From contig CACYWL010000006.1 in assembly GCA_902778055.1 (NCBI GenBank), forward strand, positions 1-64,000: a stretch of DNA of 64,000 nucleotides. Reading direction: 5' to 3'. The notes under the pieces are model-generated. The model was not told the DNA's origin. It saw only the letters and a list, made by a program, of their open reading frames with translations, and made no database searches. The translations under genes were made by a program, and so were the position numbers. Shown piece after piece: positions 39,036 to 46,681 of this stretch (position 1 is its first letter; the number at the start of each line of letters is the position of its first letter). This DNA comes from an uncultured Eubacteriales bacterium. GTDB taxonomy: Bacteria; Bacillota; Clostridia; Christensenellales; Aristaeellaceae.

Positions 39036-39794
39036 ATGAACAGAATCTGCACGCTGGAGCAGGCCGTCGCTTCTCTGGAGGACGGGGCGCTGATCGGGCT
39101 GGGGGGAAACACCCTGAACCGGGCGCCCATGGCGGCGGTGCGGGAGATCATCCGGCAGGGCCGGCGGGGCCTGCGCCTGGTGAAGACCGCCGGGGGCATG
39201 GATATTGATCTGCTGTGTCGGGAGGGCTGCGTTTCCTCGGTGGACGCGGGCTTCATCAGCTACGAAAGCGAATTCGGCCTGGCCCAGTTCTACCGCCGGG
39301 CGGTGCAGCGGGGGGAGGTCATCGCCCACGAGCACGCCTGCTATACGGTGATTTCCGCGCTGCGCGCCGCCAGCTGCGGCGTTCCGTTCATGCCGGTCCG
39401 GGGGCTTCAGATCAGCGATCTGCGGAAGGTGAACGATTATTTCGCCGAGGTGCAGGATCCCTTCACTGGGGAAAGGCTGGCGGCGGTCCGGGCCATCGCG
39501 CCGGAGGTTTCCTTCCTGCATGTGCAGGAGGCGGATGCCGCTGGAAACGGGCGGATCCGGGGGCCGGTGTATGAGGACGCGCTGCTGGCCAGGGCCTCCC
39601 GCCGGGTGATTCTGACGGCGGAGCGGATCGTGGGGGACGCCTTCTTTGCCGGCGAGGCGGAGAAGCCCCAGATCCCCGGGTTCCTGGTGAGCCATGTGGT
39701 GCACTGTCCCCGGGGCGCCGCGCCCGGGTGCTGCCCGGGAGAATACGGCATCGATGCCGAAGCGATCCGGCGGGAGAGGGGGGAAAGCCTATGA
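39036..39794 (+). CDS. CoA-transferase-fold protein, subunit A (glutaconate type)
   Basis: A 252-aa member of family I CoA-transferases, closest in pattern to glutaconate CoA-transferase subunit A: IALGGxTxxRxPxAAVxEIxRQG is matched by LIGLGGNTLNRAPMAAVREI, followed by LPF-type FMPVRG and FLHVQEADAAGNGRIRG. Twelve bases after the flavoprotein, coupled to subunit B by an ATGA overlap. A transferase role would move CoA between the aldehyde-derived acid and another acid, but see subunit B for the missing catalytic residue. Confidence 0.82.
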   Translation: MNRICTLEQAVASLEDGALIGLGGNTLNRAPMAAVREIIRQGRRGLRLVKTAGGMDIDLLCREGCVSSVDAGFISYESEFGLAQFYRRAVQRGEVIAHEHACYTVISALRAASCGVPFMPVRGLQISDLRKVNDYFAEVQDPFTGERLAAVRAIAPEVSFLHVQEADAAGNGRIRGPVYEDALLARASRRVILTAERIVGDAFFAGEAEKPQIPGFLVSHVVHCPRGAAPGCCPGEYGIDAEAIRRERGESL

Positions 39795-40516
39795 GGGAAA
39801 CCGTTCGTCCGGGGGACATGATGGCGGTCTGCCTGTCCCGGCTGATCCGGAACGGGGAAACCGTGTTCCACGGCGTCTCCTCCCATCTGCCGATGGTGGC
39901 CGTGCTGCTGGCGAGGCATACCCACGCGCCGGAGGCGGTGCATCTGAACATTCCCGGCGGGGTCAATCCCATGGAGCCGGCTCTGCGGGCCTTCACCAGC
40001 GCCGGGGAGGAGCTGTACGAGCCGGCCTGCGCCGCCTTTCCGCTGATGGACGTGTTCGATCTGAGCATGCGGGGCGGGCTGGACGTGGCCTTCCTCAGCG
40101 GCGTGCAGTTTGACCGGGAGGGGCGGGTGAACGCCTCCGTGATCGGGGACTACCGCCGGCCGAAGGTCCGCCTGCCGGGGGGCGCGGGGAGCGCGGTGCT
40201 GATCCCCACGGCGAAGCGGGCCGTGATCTGGCGGACCAAGCATGACCGGAGAACCTTTGCGGAGAAGGTGGATTTTGTGACGGCCCAGGGCCATGTGAGC
40301 GACATTGTCACGCCGCTGTGCCATTTCACCATGGCGGAGGGAAAGCTGATCGTCGGCAGCGTGCATCCCGGCCACACCCTGGCGGAGGTGGCGGAGAACA
40401 CGGGCTTTCCGGTCCAGTACTACGAGGAGCGGGAAACGCCGCCGCCGACGGAGGAGGAGCTGGCCTGGCTGCGGCGCATCGATCCCAGGGATCTGCGGAG
40501 CATTGAATTCGAATGA
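39791..40516 (+). CDS. CoA-transferase-fold protein, subunit B, catalytic glutamate apparently missing
   Basis: A 241-aa partner of the preceding subunit, resembling glutaconate CoA-transferase subunit B (VFHGVSSHLPMVAVLLARHTHAPEA; later GGVQFDREGRVNASVIGDYRRPKVRLPG-like region). In true transferases the nucleophilic glutamate lies in an E-S-G motif shortly after the APxx stretch; here the aligned positions read N-I-P-G-G (residues 53-57), with proline at the glutamate position. Relatives that lost this glutamate, such as IpdAB and AibAB, are hydrolases or decarboxylases on CoA esters. The reaction here may therefore not be CoA transfer. ATG start overlapping the previous stop; a longer frame upstream is ignored. 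Confidence 0.78.
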   Translation: MRETVRPGDMMAVCLSRLIRNGETVFHGVSSHLPMVAVLLARHTHAPEAVHLNIPGGVNPMEPALRAFTSAGEELYEPACAAFPLMDVFDLSMRGGLDVAFLSGVQFDREGRVNASVIGDYRRPKVRLPGGAGSAVLIPTAKRAVIWRTKHDRRTFAEKVDFVTAQGHVSDIVTPLCHFTMAEGKLIVGSVHPGHTLAEVAENTGFPVQYYEERETPPPTEEELAWLRRIDPRDLRSIEFE

Positions 40517-40566
40517 GGCTGCCGCGGGAGCGGCAGAGCGATAAAAAAGAAAGGATGAGGAGAACC

Positions 40567-41781
40567 ATGGCAGCGTACGACAGTTATTTTCTGATGAAGG
40601 AAGAGGATGTGGCGGGATACGTTCAGGCGAGGTACGCCGGGCATTTCGCGCCGGACGCGGTGCTGACCGTGAAGGAAATCGGCGACGGCAACCTGAACTA
40701 CGTGTTCCGGGTGGTGGAGGAAGCGACGGGCAAGTCCATGATCGTGAAGCAGGCGGGCGAGGCGCTGCGCATCTCCGCGGAAATGCATGTTTCCACGGAC
40801 CGGAACCGGATCGAGAGCGAGATCCTGCAGCTGCAGGACAAGCTGGCCCCCGGCTCCGTGCCGAAGATCTACGGATATGATACGACCATGTGCGCCTGCG
40901 CCATGGAGGATCTGAGCGATCACGAGCTGATGCGCTACGCCCTGATGCGGCATGAGACCTTCCCGCGCTTCGCGGAGGACATCTCCACCTACATGGTCAA
41001 CACCCTGCTGAAGACCACGGACGTGGTGATGGAGCACAAGGAGAAGAAGGCGCTGGTCAAGAGCTTCATCAATCCGGAGCTGTGCGAGATCACGGAGGAC
41101 CTGGTGCTGATGGAGCCCTACAACGATCTGAAGGGCAGGAACATCGTGGATCCGAAGATCGCCGATTTTGTGAAGAAGGAGCTCTACGGCGACGCGGAGC
41201 TGCTGCTGGCGGTGGCGAAGCTGAAATTTGAGTTCATGAACAACGCCCAGGCGCTGCTCCACGGGGATCTGCACACCGGCTCCATCTTTGTCCGGAAGGA
41301 TTCCACGAAGGTCTTCGATCCGGAGTTCGCGTTCTACGGCCCCATGGGATACGATATCGGCAACGTGGTCGCGAACCTGATCTTTGCCTATGACAACGGC
41401 GTGGCCGCCGGGGCGGAGGAATTCAACGCCTGGGTCCTGGGCTGCATCCGGGAGACCGTGGATCTGTTCATCGAAAAATTCCGGAAGGCCTATGACGAGT
41501 GCGTGACCGAGCCCATGGCGAAGGTGGAGGGCTTCCGGGAGGCCTATCTGAAGAGCATTCTCAGCGATACCGCCGCCTATACCGGCACGGAGCTGCACCG
41601 CCGGACGGTGGGCATGGCCCAGGTCAAGGACGTGACCACCATCCCGGATCCGGAGAAGCGGGCGTACGCGGAGAAGCTGAACATCCTCGCGGGCAAGGAC
41701 TTTATCCTGCACCGGGAGTGCTTCCTCAGCGGGCAGGATTTTGTGGACGCGGTGAAGCGCGCGGAAGCGGCGCTGAAATAA
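40567..41781 (+). CDS. mtnK: 5-methylthioribose kinase-like kinase (MtnK family)
   Basis: A 404-aa kinase of the aminoglycoside-phosphotransferase fold, MtnK branch. Diagnostic motifs: GDGNLNYVFRV near the N-terminus, the catalytic loop HGDLHTGSIFV, and FDPEFAFYGPMGYDIGN. MtnK phosphorylates the anomeric O1 of 5-methylthioribose; the homologue DrdK acts on 5-deoxyribose. Sequence alone does not separate these substrates. The ATG preceded by GAGGAG at 6 bases is chosen. It is followed by the isomerase, its usual metabolic partner, but lies in a microcompartment operon and no other methionine-salvage gene (mtnB, mtnC, mtnD) is present. Confidence 0.9.
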   Translation: MAAYDSYFLMKEEDVAGYVQARYAGHFAPDAVLTVKEIGDGNLNYVFRVVEEATGKSMIVKQAGEALRISAEMHVSTDRNRIESEILQLQDKLAPGSVPKIYGYDTTMCACAMEDLSDHELMRYALMRHETFPRFAEDISTYMVNTLLKTTDVVMEHKEKKALVKSFINPELCEITEDLVLMEPYNDLKGRNIVDPKIADFVKKELYGDAELLLAVAKLKFEFMNNAQALLHGDLHTGSIFVRKDSTKVFDPEFAFYGPMGYDIGNVVANLIFAYDNGVAAGAEEFNAWVLGCIRETVDLFIEKFRKAYDECVTEPMAKVEGFREAYLKSILSDTAAYTGTELHRRTVGMAQVKDVTTIPDPEKRAYAEKLNILAGKDFILHRECFLSGQDFVDAVKRAEAALK

Positions 41782-41850
41782 GGGTACGGAAACCGCGGCG
41801 CGGGGCCCGGGGAGGGCTCCCGCCGCCAGGACAGAAAGGCGGGGAGAACC

Positions 41851-42954
41851 ATGGCGGATGAAAAAAGCATTATGAGCTACGAGACCGTGGAGCTGGACGA
41901 TGAAAACAGCGCGCTGGTGATTCTGGATCAGACCAGACTGCCCAACGAGGTGGAGATCCTCCATCTGAAGACCCAGCAGGAGATCTGGGACGCGATCTAT
42001 CTGCTGCAGGTGCGCGGCGCGCCGGCGATCGGCGTGGCGGCGGGCTTCGGGGTCTATCTGGCGGCGAAGGAGATCCGGACGGAGAACCGGGCGGAGTTTG
42101 ACGCCAGGTTCCATGAGGCGAAGGAGTTTCTGAATTCCGCCCGCCCGACGGCGGTGAACCTGAGCTGGGCCCTGAACCGGATGGAGCAGGTCCTGAAGGA
42201 TCATCCGGAAGCCTCCGTGGCGGAGGCCGTGGCGCTGCTGAAGGCGGAGAGCGAGGAAATCAAGGCGGAGGATGTCTGGATGTGCCGCTCCATCGGGGAG
42301 TACGGCCTGACGCTGATCAAGGACGGGGACGGCATTCTGACCCACTGCAACGCGGGCCAACTGGCGACCTCGAAGTACGGCACCGCCCTGGCGCCGATCC
42401 ATCTGGGCCGGGAGCGGGGTATGAACTTCCGGGTCTTCTGCGACGAAACCCGGCCCCTGCTGCAGGGCGCCCGCCTGTCCTCCTTCGAGCTGCTGGCGGA
42501 CGGGGTGGATACGACCGTGATCTGCGACAACATGGCCAGCCAGGTCATGAAGAACGGATGGGTCAACGCGGTCTTCGTCGGCTGCGACCGGGTCGCGGCC
42601 AACGGGGATGCCTGCAACAAGATCGGCACCTCGGGCGTGGCGATTCTGGCGAAGTATTACGGGATTCCCTTCTATGTGCTGGGCCCCACCTCGACCATCG
42701 ACATGAGCATCGAAAAGGGCGAGGATATCACCATCGAGCAGCGCAAGCCCGAGGAAGTGACCGAGATGTGGTACAAGAAGCGGATGGCGCCGGAGGGCGT
42801 GAAGGTGTACAATCCGGCCTTCGATTTTGCGGACCATGAGCTGATCACCGGCATCGTGACGGAATACGGCATCGCCCGGCCGCCCTATACGGAAAGCCTG
42901 AAGGAAATCTTCCGGAAGAAGGAAGAGGCGCAGAAGGCGAAGAGGAAGGATTAA
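41851..42954 (+). CDS. mtnA: S-methyl-5-thioribose-1-phosphate isomerase-like protein (MtnA family)
   Basis: A 367-aa aldose-1-phosphate to ketose-1-phosphate isomerase, eIF2B-like fold. Conserved phosphate-site RGAPAIGVAAGFG, catalytic Cys166 in LTHCNAG and Asp246 in GCDRVAANGDACNKIGT are all present, so it should be active. In methionine salvage it makes methylthioribulose-1-phosphate; the DrdI homologue acts on 5-deoxyribose-1-phosphate. ATG behind GGGGAG. Twelve bases ahead of pduL. It supplies the substrate of the encapsulated class II aldolase. Confidence 0.93.
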   Translation: MADEKSIMSYETVELDDENSALVILDQTRLPNEVEILHLKTQQEIWDAIYLLQVRGAPAIGVAAGFGVYLAAKEIRTENRAEFDARFHEAKEFLNSARPTAVNLSWALNRMEQVLKDHPEASVAEAVALLKAESEEIKAEDVWMCRSIGEYGLTLIKDGDGILTHCNAGQLATSKYGTALAPIHLGRERGMNFRVFCDETRPLLQGARLSSFELLADGVDTTVICDNMASQVMKNGWVNAVFVGCDRVAANGDACNKIGTSGVAILAKYYGIPFYVLGPTSTIDMSIEKGEDITIEQRKPEEVTEMWYKKRMAPEGVKVYNPAFDFADHELITGIVTEYGIARPPYTESLKEIFRKKEEAQKAKRKD

Positions 42955-42966
42955 AAGGAGCAAGCC

Positions 42967-43932
42967 ATGAAGGATAACGCACTCCGATCCGCCGTGACGC
43001 GGGCGGTGCTGACGGAGCTGGCGGCCGGGGGAGAATTCTGGGCTCCCGTGGCGACCTCCAGCCGGCACTGCCATCTGAGTCCGGCGGACCTGGAGCGCCT
43101 CTTCGGCCGCCCCCTGACGCCCCTGAGAATGCTGGAGCAGCCGGGGCAGTTCGCCGCGGAGGAAAAGGTAACGCTGGAAACCCCGAAGGGGAAGCTCTCC
43201 CTGCGGGTGGTGGGGCCGGTGAGGAAGGAATCCCAGGTGGAGATCTCCCTGACGGAGGCCCGCCAGCTGGGGCTGAACCCGCCCATCCGCCTGTCCGGGG
43301 ATCTGGAGAATTCCCCGGGCTGCAGGCTTACCTGCGGGGACCGGTCGGTGGATCTGTCCCGGGGCGTCATCGCGGCCGCCCGGCACCTGCACATCAGCGG
43401 GGAGGAGGCGGCGGTCTACGGGCTGCGGGACGGGGAGGAGGTTTCCCTCCGCTCCGACGGACCCCGGTCCGCGGTGATGGAGCATGTGATCGTGCGGGCC
43501 GGAGCGGGGCACGTGCTGGAGGCGCATATCGATACGGATGAGGCGAACGCCTTCGGAATCCGCTCCGGGCAGCTCTGCCGGCTGCTTCTTCCCGGGGCGG
43601 CGGGGCGCGGCCTGTTCCCGGCCGGGGCTCCGGGAGCGCGGCCCGCGGTTTCGCCGCCGGCGCCGCCGGCGGGGGCGCAGATCCCCGGGGCGGGAAGAGT
43701 ACCGCCGCCCGTGAGCGCCTCCCCGCGGCAGGCGGTGAAGGAGACGCTGCTGGACTATTCGGGAGATCCGGGTTTTCTGCTGACGGAGGAGCTGCTGTAC
43801 CGGGCGGCGGCCCGGGGGATGAAGTACATCCGCCTGGCGCCCGGCGCGCTGGTGACGCCGCTGGCCCGGGATGTGGCCTGGGAGAAGGGCATTGAGCTGA
43901 TCCGGCAGGACGGAAGGAATGATCGGGGGTGA
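42967..43932 (+). CDS. pduL: Phosphotransacylase PduL with extra C-terminal domain
   Basis: A 321-aa microcompartment phosphotransacylase converting acyl-CoA to acyl-phosphate and recycling CoA inside the shell. Two PTAC repeats with the zinc histidines: H34 and H36 (SSRHCHLS), H140 and H142 (ARHLHIS), and H187 (HIDTDEAN). Residues 4-19 (NALRSAVTRAVLTELA) form an amphipathic helix like known PduL encapsulation signals. After residue 210 comes a Pro/Ala/Gly linker and then an added domain (about 270-316, LLTEELLYRAAARGMKYIRL followed by GALVTPLARD) not found in standard 210-230-aa PduL. Acetate kinase, needed to gain ATP, is not in the window. Confidence 0.92.
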   Translation: MKDNALRSAVTRAVLTELAAGGEFWAPVATSSRHCHLSPADLERLFGRPLTPLRMLEQPGQFAAEEKVTLETPKGKLSLRVVGPVRKESQVEISLTEARQLGLNPPIRLSGDLENSPGCRLTCGDRSVDLSRGVIAAARHLHISGEEAAVYGLRDGEEVSLRSDGPRSAVMEHVIVRAGAGHVLEAHIDTDEANAFGIRSGQLCRLLLPGAAGRGLFPAGAPGARPAVSPPAPPAGAQIPGAGRVPPPVSASPRQAVKETLLDYSGDPGFLLTEELLYRAAARGMKYIRLAPGALVTPLARDVAWEKGIELIRQDGRNDRG

Positions 43933-45373
43933 GGAGATTTTGACGGAACAGGAGATTCAGCAGATTGTGGAGGAGGTGCTCCGCAGCCTGCCCCGGCCGG
44001 CGGAGGAGCCGCCCCGGCTGAAAACCTGGCCGGCGGCCCCGCAGAAGGCGGGCACCGGACGGTGGCTCTGCGACACGGTGGAGGAGGCGGTGGCCAACGC
44101 CAGGGCCTCCCAGGCGCAGCTGGCGGAGATGACGCTGGAGAAAAGGGGAGAGCTGATCGCCGCCATGCGGAAGGCGGCCATTGAGAATGCCGAGCCCCTG
44201 GCCCGGCTGGCCCACGAGGAGACGGGATACGGGCATGTGGAGGACAAGATTCAGAAGAATCTGCTGGTGGCCCGGCGGACCCCCGGCATCGAGGACCTGA
44301 CGACCCGGTGCGAAACCGGTGACACGGGGATGATGCTGATCGAGCAGGCGCCCTTCGGGGTGATCGGGTCCATCACGCCCTCTACCAATCCGACGGCCAC
44401 GGTGATCAACAACTGCATCAGCATGATCGCGGCGGGAAACGCCGTGGTGTTCAACCCCCATCCCGCGGCGAAAAGGGCCTCCCAGGAGGCGATGCGGGTG
44501 ATGGTGGAGGCGATCCGGAGCGCCGGCGGCCCGGAGACCCTGGTGACGACGGTCCGGGAGCCGACGCTGGAAACGGGCAACGGGATCATGAACCATCCGG
44601 ACATCCCGCTGCTGTCCGTCACCGGCGGGGAAGCGGTGGTGAAGGTGGCCATGAAAACCGGCAAGCGCTGCATCGCGGCGGGGCCCGGCAATCCCCCGGT
44701 CATCGTGGACGACACGGCCGACCTGCCGGAGGCGGCGAAGCGGATCGTGGACGGCGCCTCCTTTGACAACAACATCCTCTGCATCGCGGAGAAGGAGGTT
44801 TTCGCCTTCGCCAACATCACGGACCGGCTGATGCAGGAGATGGAGAAGCACGGCGCCTTCCGCATCGCGGGAGAGGACATCGGGCGGGTGCTGCGCACGA
44901 CGCTGATCGAAAAGGACGGGAAATACGTCATCAACCGGAAGTACGTCGGGCATGACGCCGCCGTGATCCTGCGGGACAGCGGGGTGGCCTTTACCGGAAA
45001 CCCGCGGCTGATCATCTGCGAAACGGACCGGGATCATCCCTTCGTGACGACGGAGATGCTGATGCCCGTGCTGGCGGTGGTTCGGGTGCGGGATATCGAC
45101 GAGGCGGTGGAGGAGGCCTTCCGGGCGGAGCGGGGCTGCAAGCATTCCGCGATGATCCACTCCACCAATGTGCACCACATGAGCCAGGCCGCCCGGCGGA
45201 TGAACACGACGATCTTCGTCAAGAACGCCCCGAGCTATTCCGGGCTGGGCTTTGACGGAGAGGGCTTTACGACCATGACCATCGCCACCCCCACGGGGGA
45301 GGGCGTCACCAGCGCCAGAACCTTTACCCGGCTGCGCAGGTGCGTGCTGTACGGCGATTTCAGAATTGTCTAG
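43919..45373 (+). CDS. CoA-acylating aldehyde dehydrogenase of a microcompartment (PduP/EutE type)
   Basis: A 484-aa enzyme oxidising an aldehyde to acyl-CoA with NAD+. Catalytic Cys288 lies in NNILCIAEKEV, the pattern of PduP/EutE. An N-terminal helix, TEQEIQQIVEEVLRSL (residues 9-24), followed by a proline-rich linker, is the classical encapsulation peptide arrangement. It overlaps the pduL end by 14 bases; the start taken is ATG, but TTG at 43940 (GAGGAG three bases upstream) is possible and would keep the peptide. NADH formed is expected to be reoxidised by the alcohol dehydrogenase at the end of the operon. Confidence 0.94.
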   Translation: MIGGEEILTEQEIQQIVEEVLRSLPRPAEEPPRLKTWPAAPQKAGTGRWLCDTVEEAVANARASQAQLAEMTLEKRGELIAAMRKAAIENAEPLARLAHEETGYGHVEDKIQKNLLVARRTPGIEDLTTRCETGDTGMMLIEQAPFGVIGSITPSTNPTATVINNCISMIAAGNAVVFNPHPAAKRASQEAMRVMVEAIRSAGGPETLVTTVREPTLETGNGIMNHPDIPLLSVTGGEAVVKVAMKTGKRCIAAGPGNPPVIVDDTADLPEAAKRIVDGASFDNNILCIAEKEVFAFANITDRLMQEMEKHGAFRIAGEDIGRVLRTTLIEKDGKYVINRKYVGHDAAVILRDSGVAFTGNPRLIICETDRDHPFVTTEMLMPVLAVVRVRDIDEAVEEAFRAERGCKHSAMIHSTNVHHMSQAARRMNTTIFVKNAPSYSGLGFDGEGFTTMTIATPTGEGVTSARTFTRLRRCVLYGDFRIV

Positions 45374-45411
45374 GATCGGGGAAACGACGGGAATAAAGGA
45401 GGAAAAAGAAG

Positions 45412-45723
45412 ATGCAGGAAGCGCTGGGGATGATTGAAACCCGGGGACTGGTGGCCTCCATCGAGGCGGCGGACGCCATGGTGAAGGCGGCGAATGTACA
45501 CCTGATCGGCAAGGAGCACGTGGGCGGCGGGCTGGTCACGGTGATGGTGCGGGGCGACGTTGGCGCGGTGAAGGCCGCGGTGGAGGCAGGCGCGGCTTCC
45601 GCGAAGCGGGTCGGCGAGCTGGTCAGCATGCACGTCATCCCGAGGCCCCACGGCGACGTGGAGGAAATCCTGCCCGGCCGGAAGGCGGCGCGGGCGCCCA
45701 GAAATTCCGCCGCGAAGGCGTAA
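45412..45723 (+). CDS. Microcompartment hexameric shell protein (BMC-H) 1
   Basis: A 103-aa PduA/CcmK-like shell protein: opening [25 protein letters not shown], pore loop [13 protein letters not shown], and closing [12 protein letters not shown]. The core differs from the second BMC-H gene at only about 6 of 86 residues, so they are recent duplicates. It has a 15-residue basic, alanine-rich C-terminal extension ([15 protein letters not shown]) that the second copy lacks; it could face the lumen or cytosol and change function. ATG with GGAGG upstream. Confidence 0.95.
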   Translation: MQEALGMIETRGLVASIEAADAMVKAANVHLIGKEHVGGGLVTVMVRGDVGAVKAAVEAGAASAKRVGELVSMHVIPRPHGDVEEILPGRKAARAPRNSAAKA

Positions 45724-45733
45724 GCGGGCTTTT

Positions 45734-45765
45734 CCGCCGCGGGCCGGTTTTCCCGGGCGCGGCGG
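45734..45765 (+). other. Intercistronic stem-loop between the two BMC-H genes
   Basis: CCGCCGCG (45734-45741) can pair with CGCGGCGG (45758-45765) around an internal GGCCGG/CCGGGC element. No T tail follows, so it is an RNA structure and not a terminator; it may protect the shell-protein message. Confidence 0.4.
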
Positions 45766-45856
45766 GCGGCAGACCCGGCGGCACAGGGCCGTCACTGGGA
45801 AGGAAACACGGCAGAAAAGACATAAAAAAATAAAATGAAAAAAAGGAGAGAAAACA

Positions 45857-46132
45857 ATGGAAAAGCAGGCGCTGGGAATGATTGAGACCAAGGGACTGGT
45901 CGGATCCATCGAGGCGGCGGATGCCATGGTGAAGGCCGCGAACGTTCACCTGATCGGCAAGGAGCATGTGGGCGGCGGCCTGGTCACGGTGATGGTGCGG
46001 GGCGACGTGGGCGCGGTGAAGGCGGCGGTGGAAGCCGGCGCGGCGGCGGCCAAGCGGGTCGGCGAGCTGGTCAGCGTGCACGTGATTCCGCGGCCCCATG
46101 ACGACGTGGAGGCCATCCTGCCCACGATGTAA
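45857..46132 (+). CDS. Microcompartment hexameric shell protein (BMC-H) 2
   Basis: A 91-aa BMC-H protein, the duplicate of the preceding one, with the same pore loop ([13 protein letters not shown]) but ending at [10 protein letters not shown] without extension; length is the family standard. It has a strong ribosome binding site (AAAAGGAGAG) and lies 133 bases after the first copy. These two genes are the only hexamer genes seen; no tandem-domain BMC-T gene is present. Confidence 0.96.
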   Translation: MEKQALGMIETKGLVGSIEAADAMVKAANVHLIGKEHVGGGLVTVMVRGDVGAVKAAVEAGAAAAKRVGELVSVHVIPRPHDDVEAILPTM

Positions 46133-46136
46133 GCAA

Positions 46137-46184
46137 GGTTTTTTCCGCCCGGCGGCGCCGGACCGGTCCGCCGGGCGGAAAACC
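46137..46184 (+). other. Strong intercistronic stem-loop after the BMC-H genes
   Basis: GGTTTTTTCCGCCCGGCGG pairs with CCGCCGGGCGGAAAACC (46168-46184) around a 12-base loop. No T tail follows the 3' arm. Likely a 3'-stabilising or processing element that raises shell-protein mRNA over the rest of the operon. Confidence 0.55.
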
Positions 46185-46204
46185 TGAGAAACGGAGGGAC
46201 TGAA

Positions 46205-46636
46205 ATGCTGAAGGGTATCTCTCCCCTGCTGAATCCGGAGCTGCTGAAAATCCTGGCGGAAATGGGCCACGGGGACGAGCTGGTCATCGGGGACGCCAAT
46301 TTCCCCGCCCAGAGCATGGGCCAGCGCTGCGTCCGCTGCGACGGCCACCGGGCGGATGAGCTGCTGGACGCGATTCTGCAGCTGCTCCCCCTGGATCAGT
46401 TCGTGGACGCGCCCGTCACGGTGATGGCGCCCGCGCCGGGGATGCTGGAAGGGGATCCGCCCATCTGGGCGAAAATCGAGGAAATCACGGAAAAGTATCA
46501 GCCGGGAACGAAGAGGGAAGCGATCGACCGCTTTGCCTTCTATGACCGCGCGAAAAAGGCTTATGCCTGCGTGGCGACCGGCGAGCAGGCGCTCTACGCC
46601 TGCATCATTCTCAAAAAGGGCTGCGTCATGCCCTGA
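46205..46636 (+). CDS. FucU/RbsD-family sugar mutarotase
   Basis: A 143-aa protein of the RbsD/FucU family, closest in pattern to L-fucose mutarotase: MLKGISPLLNPELLKILAEMGHGDELVIGDANFPA at the N-terminus with the catalytic histidine in GHGD, and FDRAK-like FYDRAKKAYACVATGE near the end. It interconverts anomers or ring forms of a free sugar before phosphorylation. Located between shell genes and the regulator, it supports a sugar as the substrate and would feed the correct anomer to the O1 kinase. ATG behind ACGGAGGG. Confidence 0.9.
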   Translation: MLKGISPLLNPELLKILAEMGHGDELVIGDANFPAQSMGQRCVRCDGHRADELLDAILQLLPLDQFVDAPVTVMAPAPGMLEGDPPIWAKIEEITEKYQPGTKREAIDRFAFYDRAKKAYACVATGEQALYACIILKKGCVMP

Positions 46637-46681
46637 TTCCGGGAAACCGGAGGGCATCGGGGAGAAAGGAGGGGGAAGCGC

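Noticed and set aside
40420..43527. A 1035-codon open frame on the minus strand opposite mtnK, mtnA and pduL
   Set aside because: Antisense shadow of conserved genes with no domain or start signal; long stop-free antisense frames are common at this GC content.
45412..46132. Possibility that the duplicated BMC-H genes are an assembly artefact
   Set aside because: The copies differ at several codons, have different tails and different flanking sequence, so both are real.
36798..46636. Reading the locus as a fucose/rhamnose microcompartment because of the FucA-fold aldolase and FucU
   Set aside because: No fucose or rhamnose isomerase or kinase is present, whereas the kinase and isomerase clearly match MtnK and MtnA. 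It cannot be fully excluded without assays.
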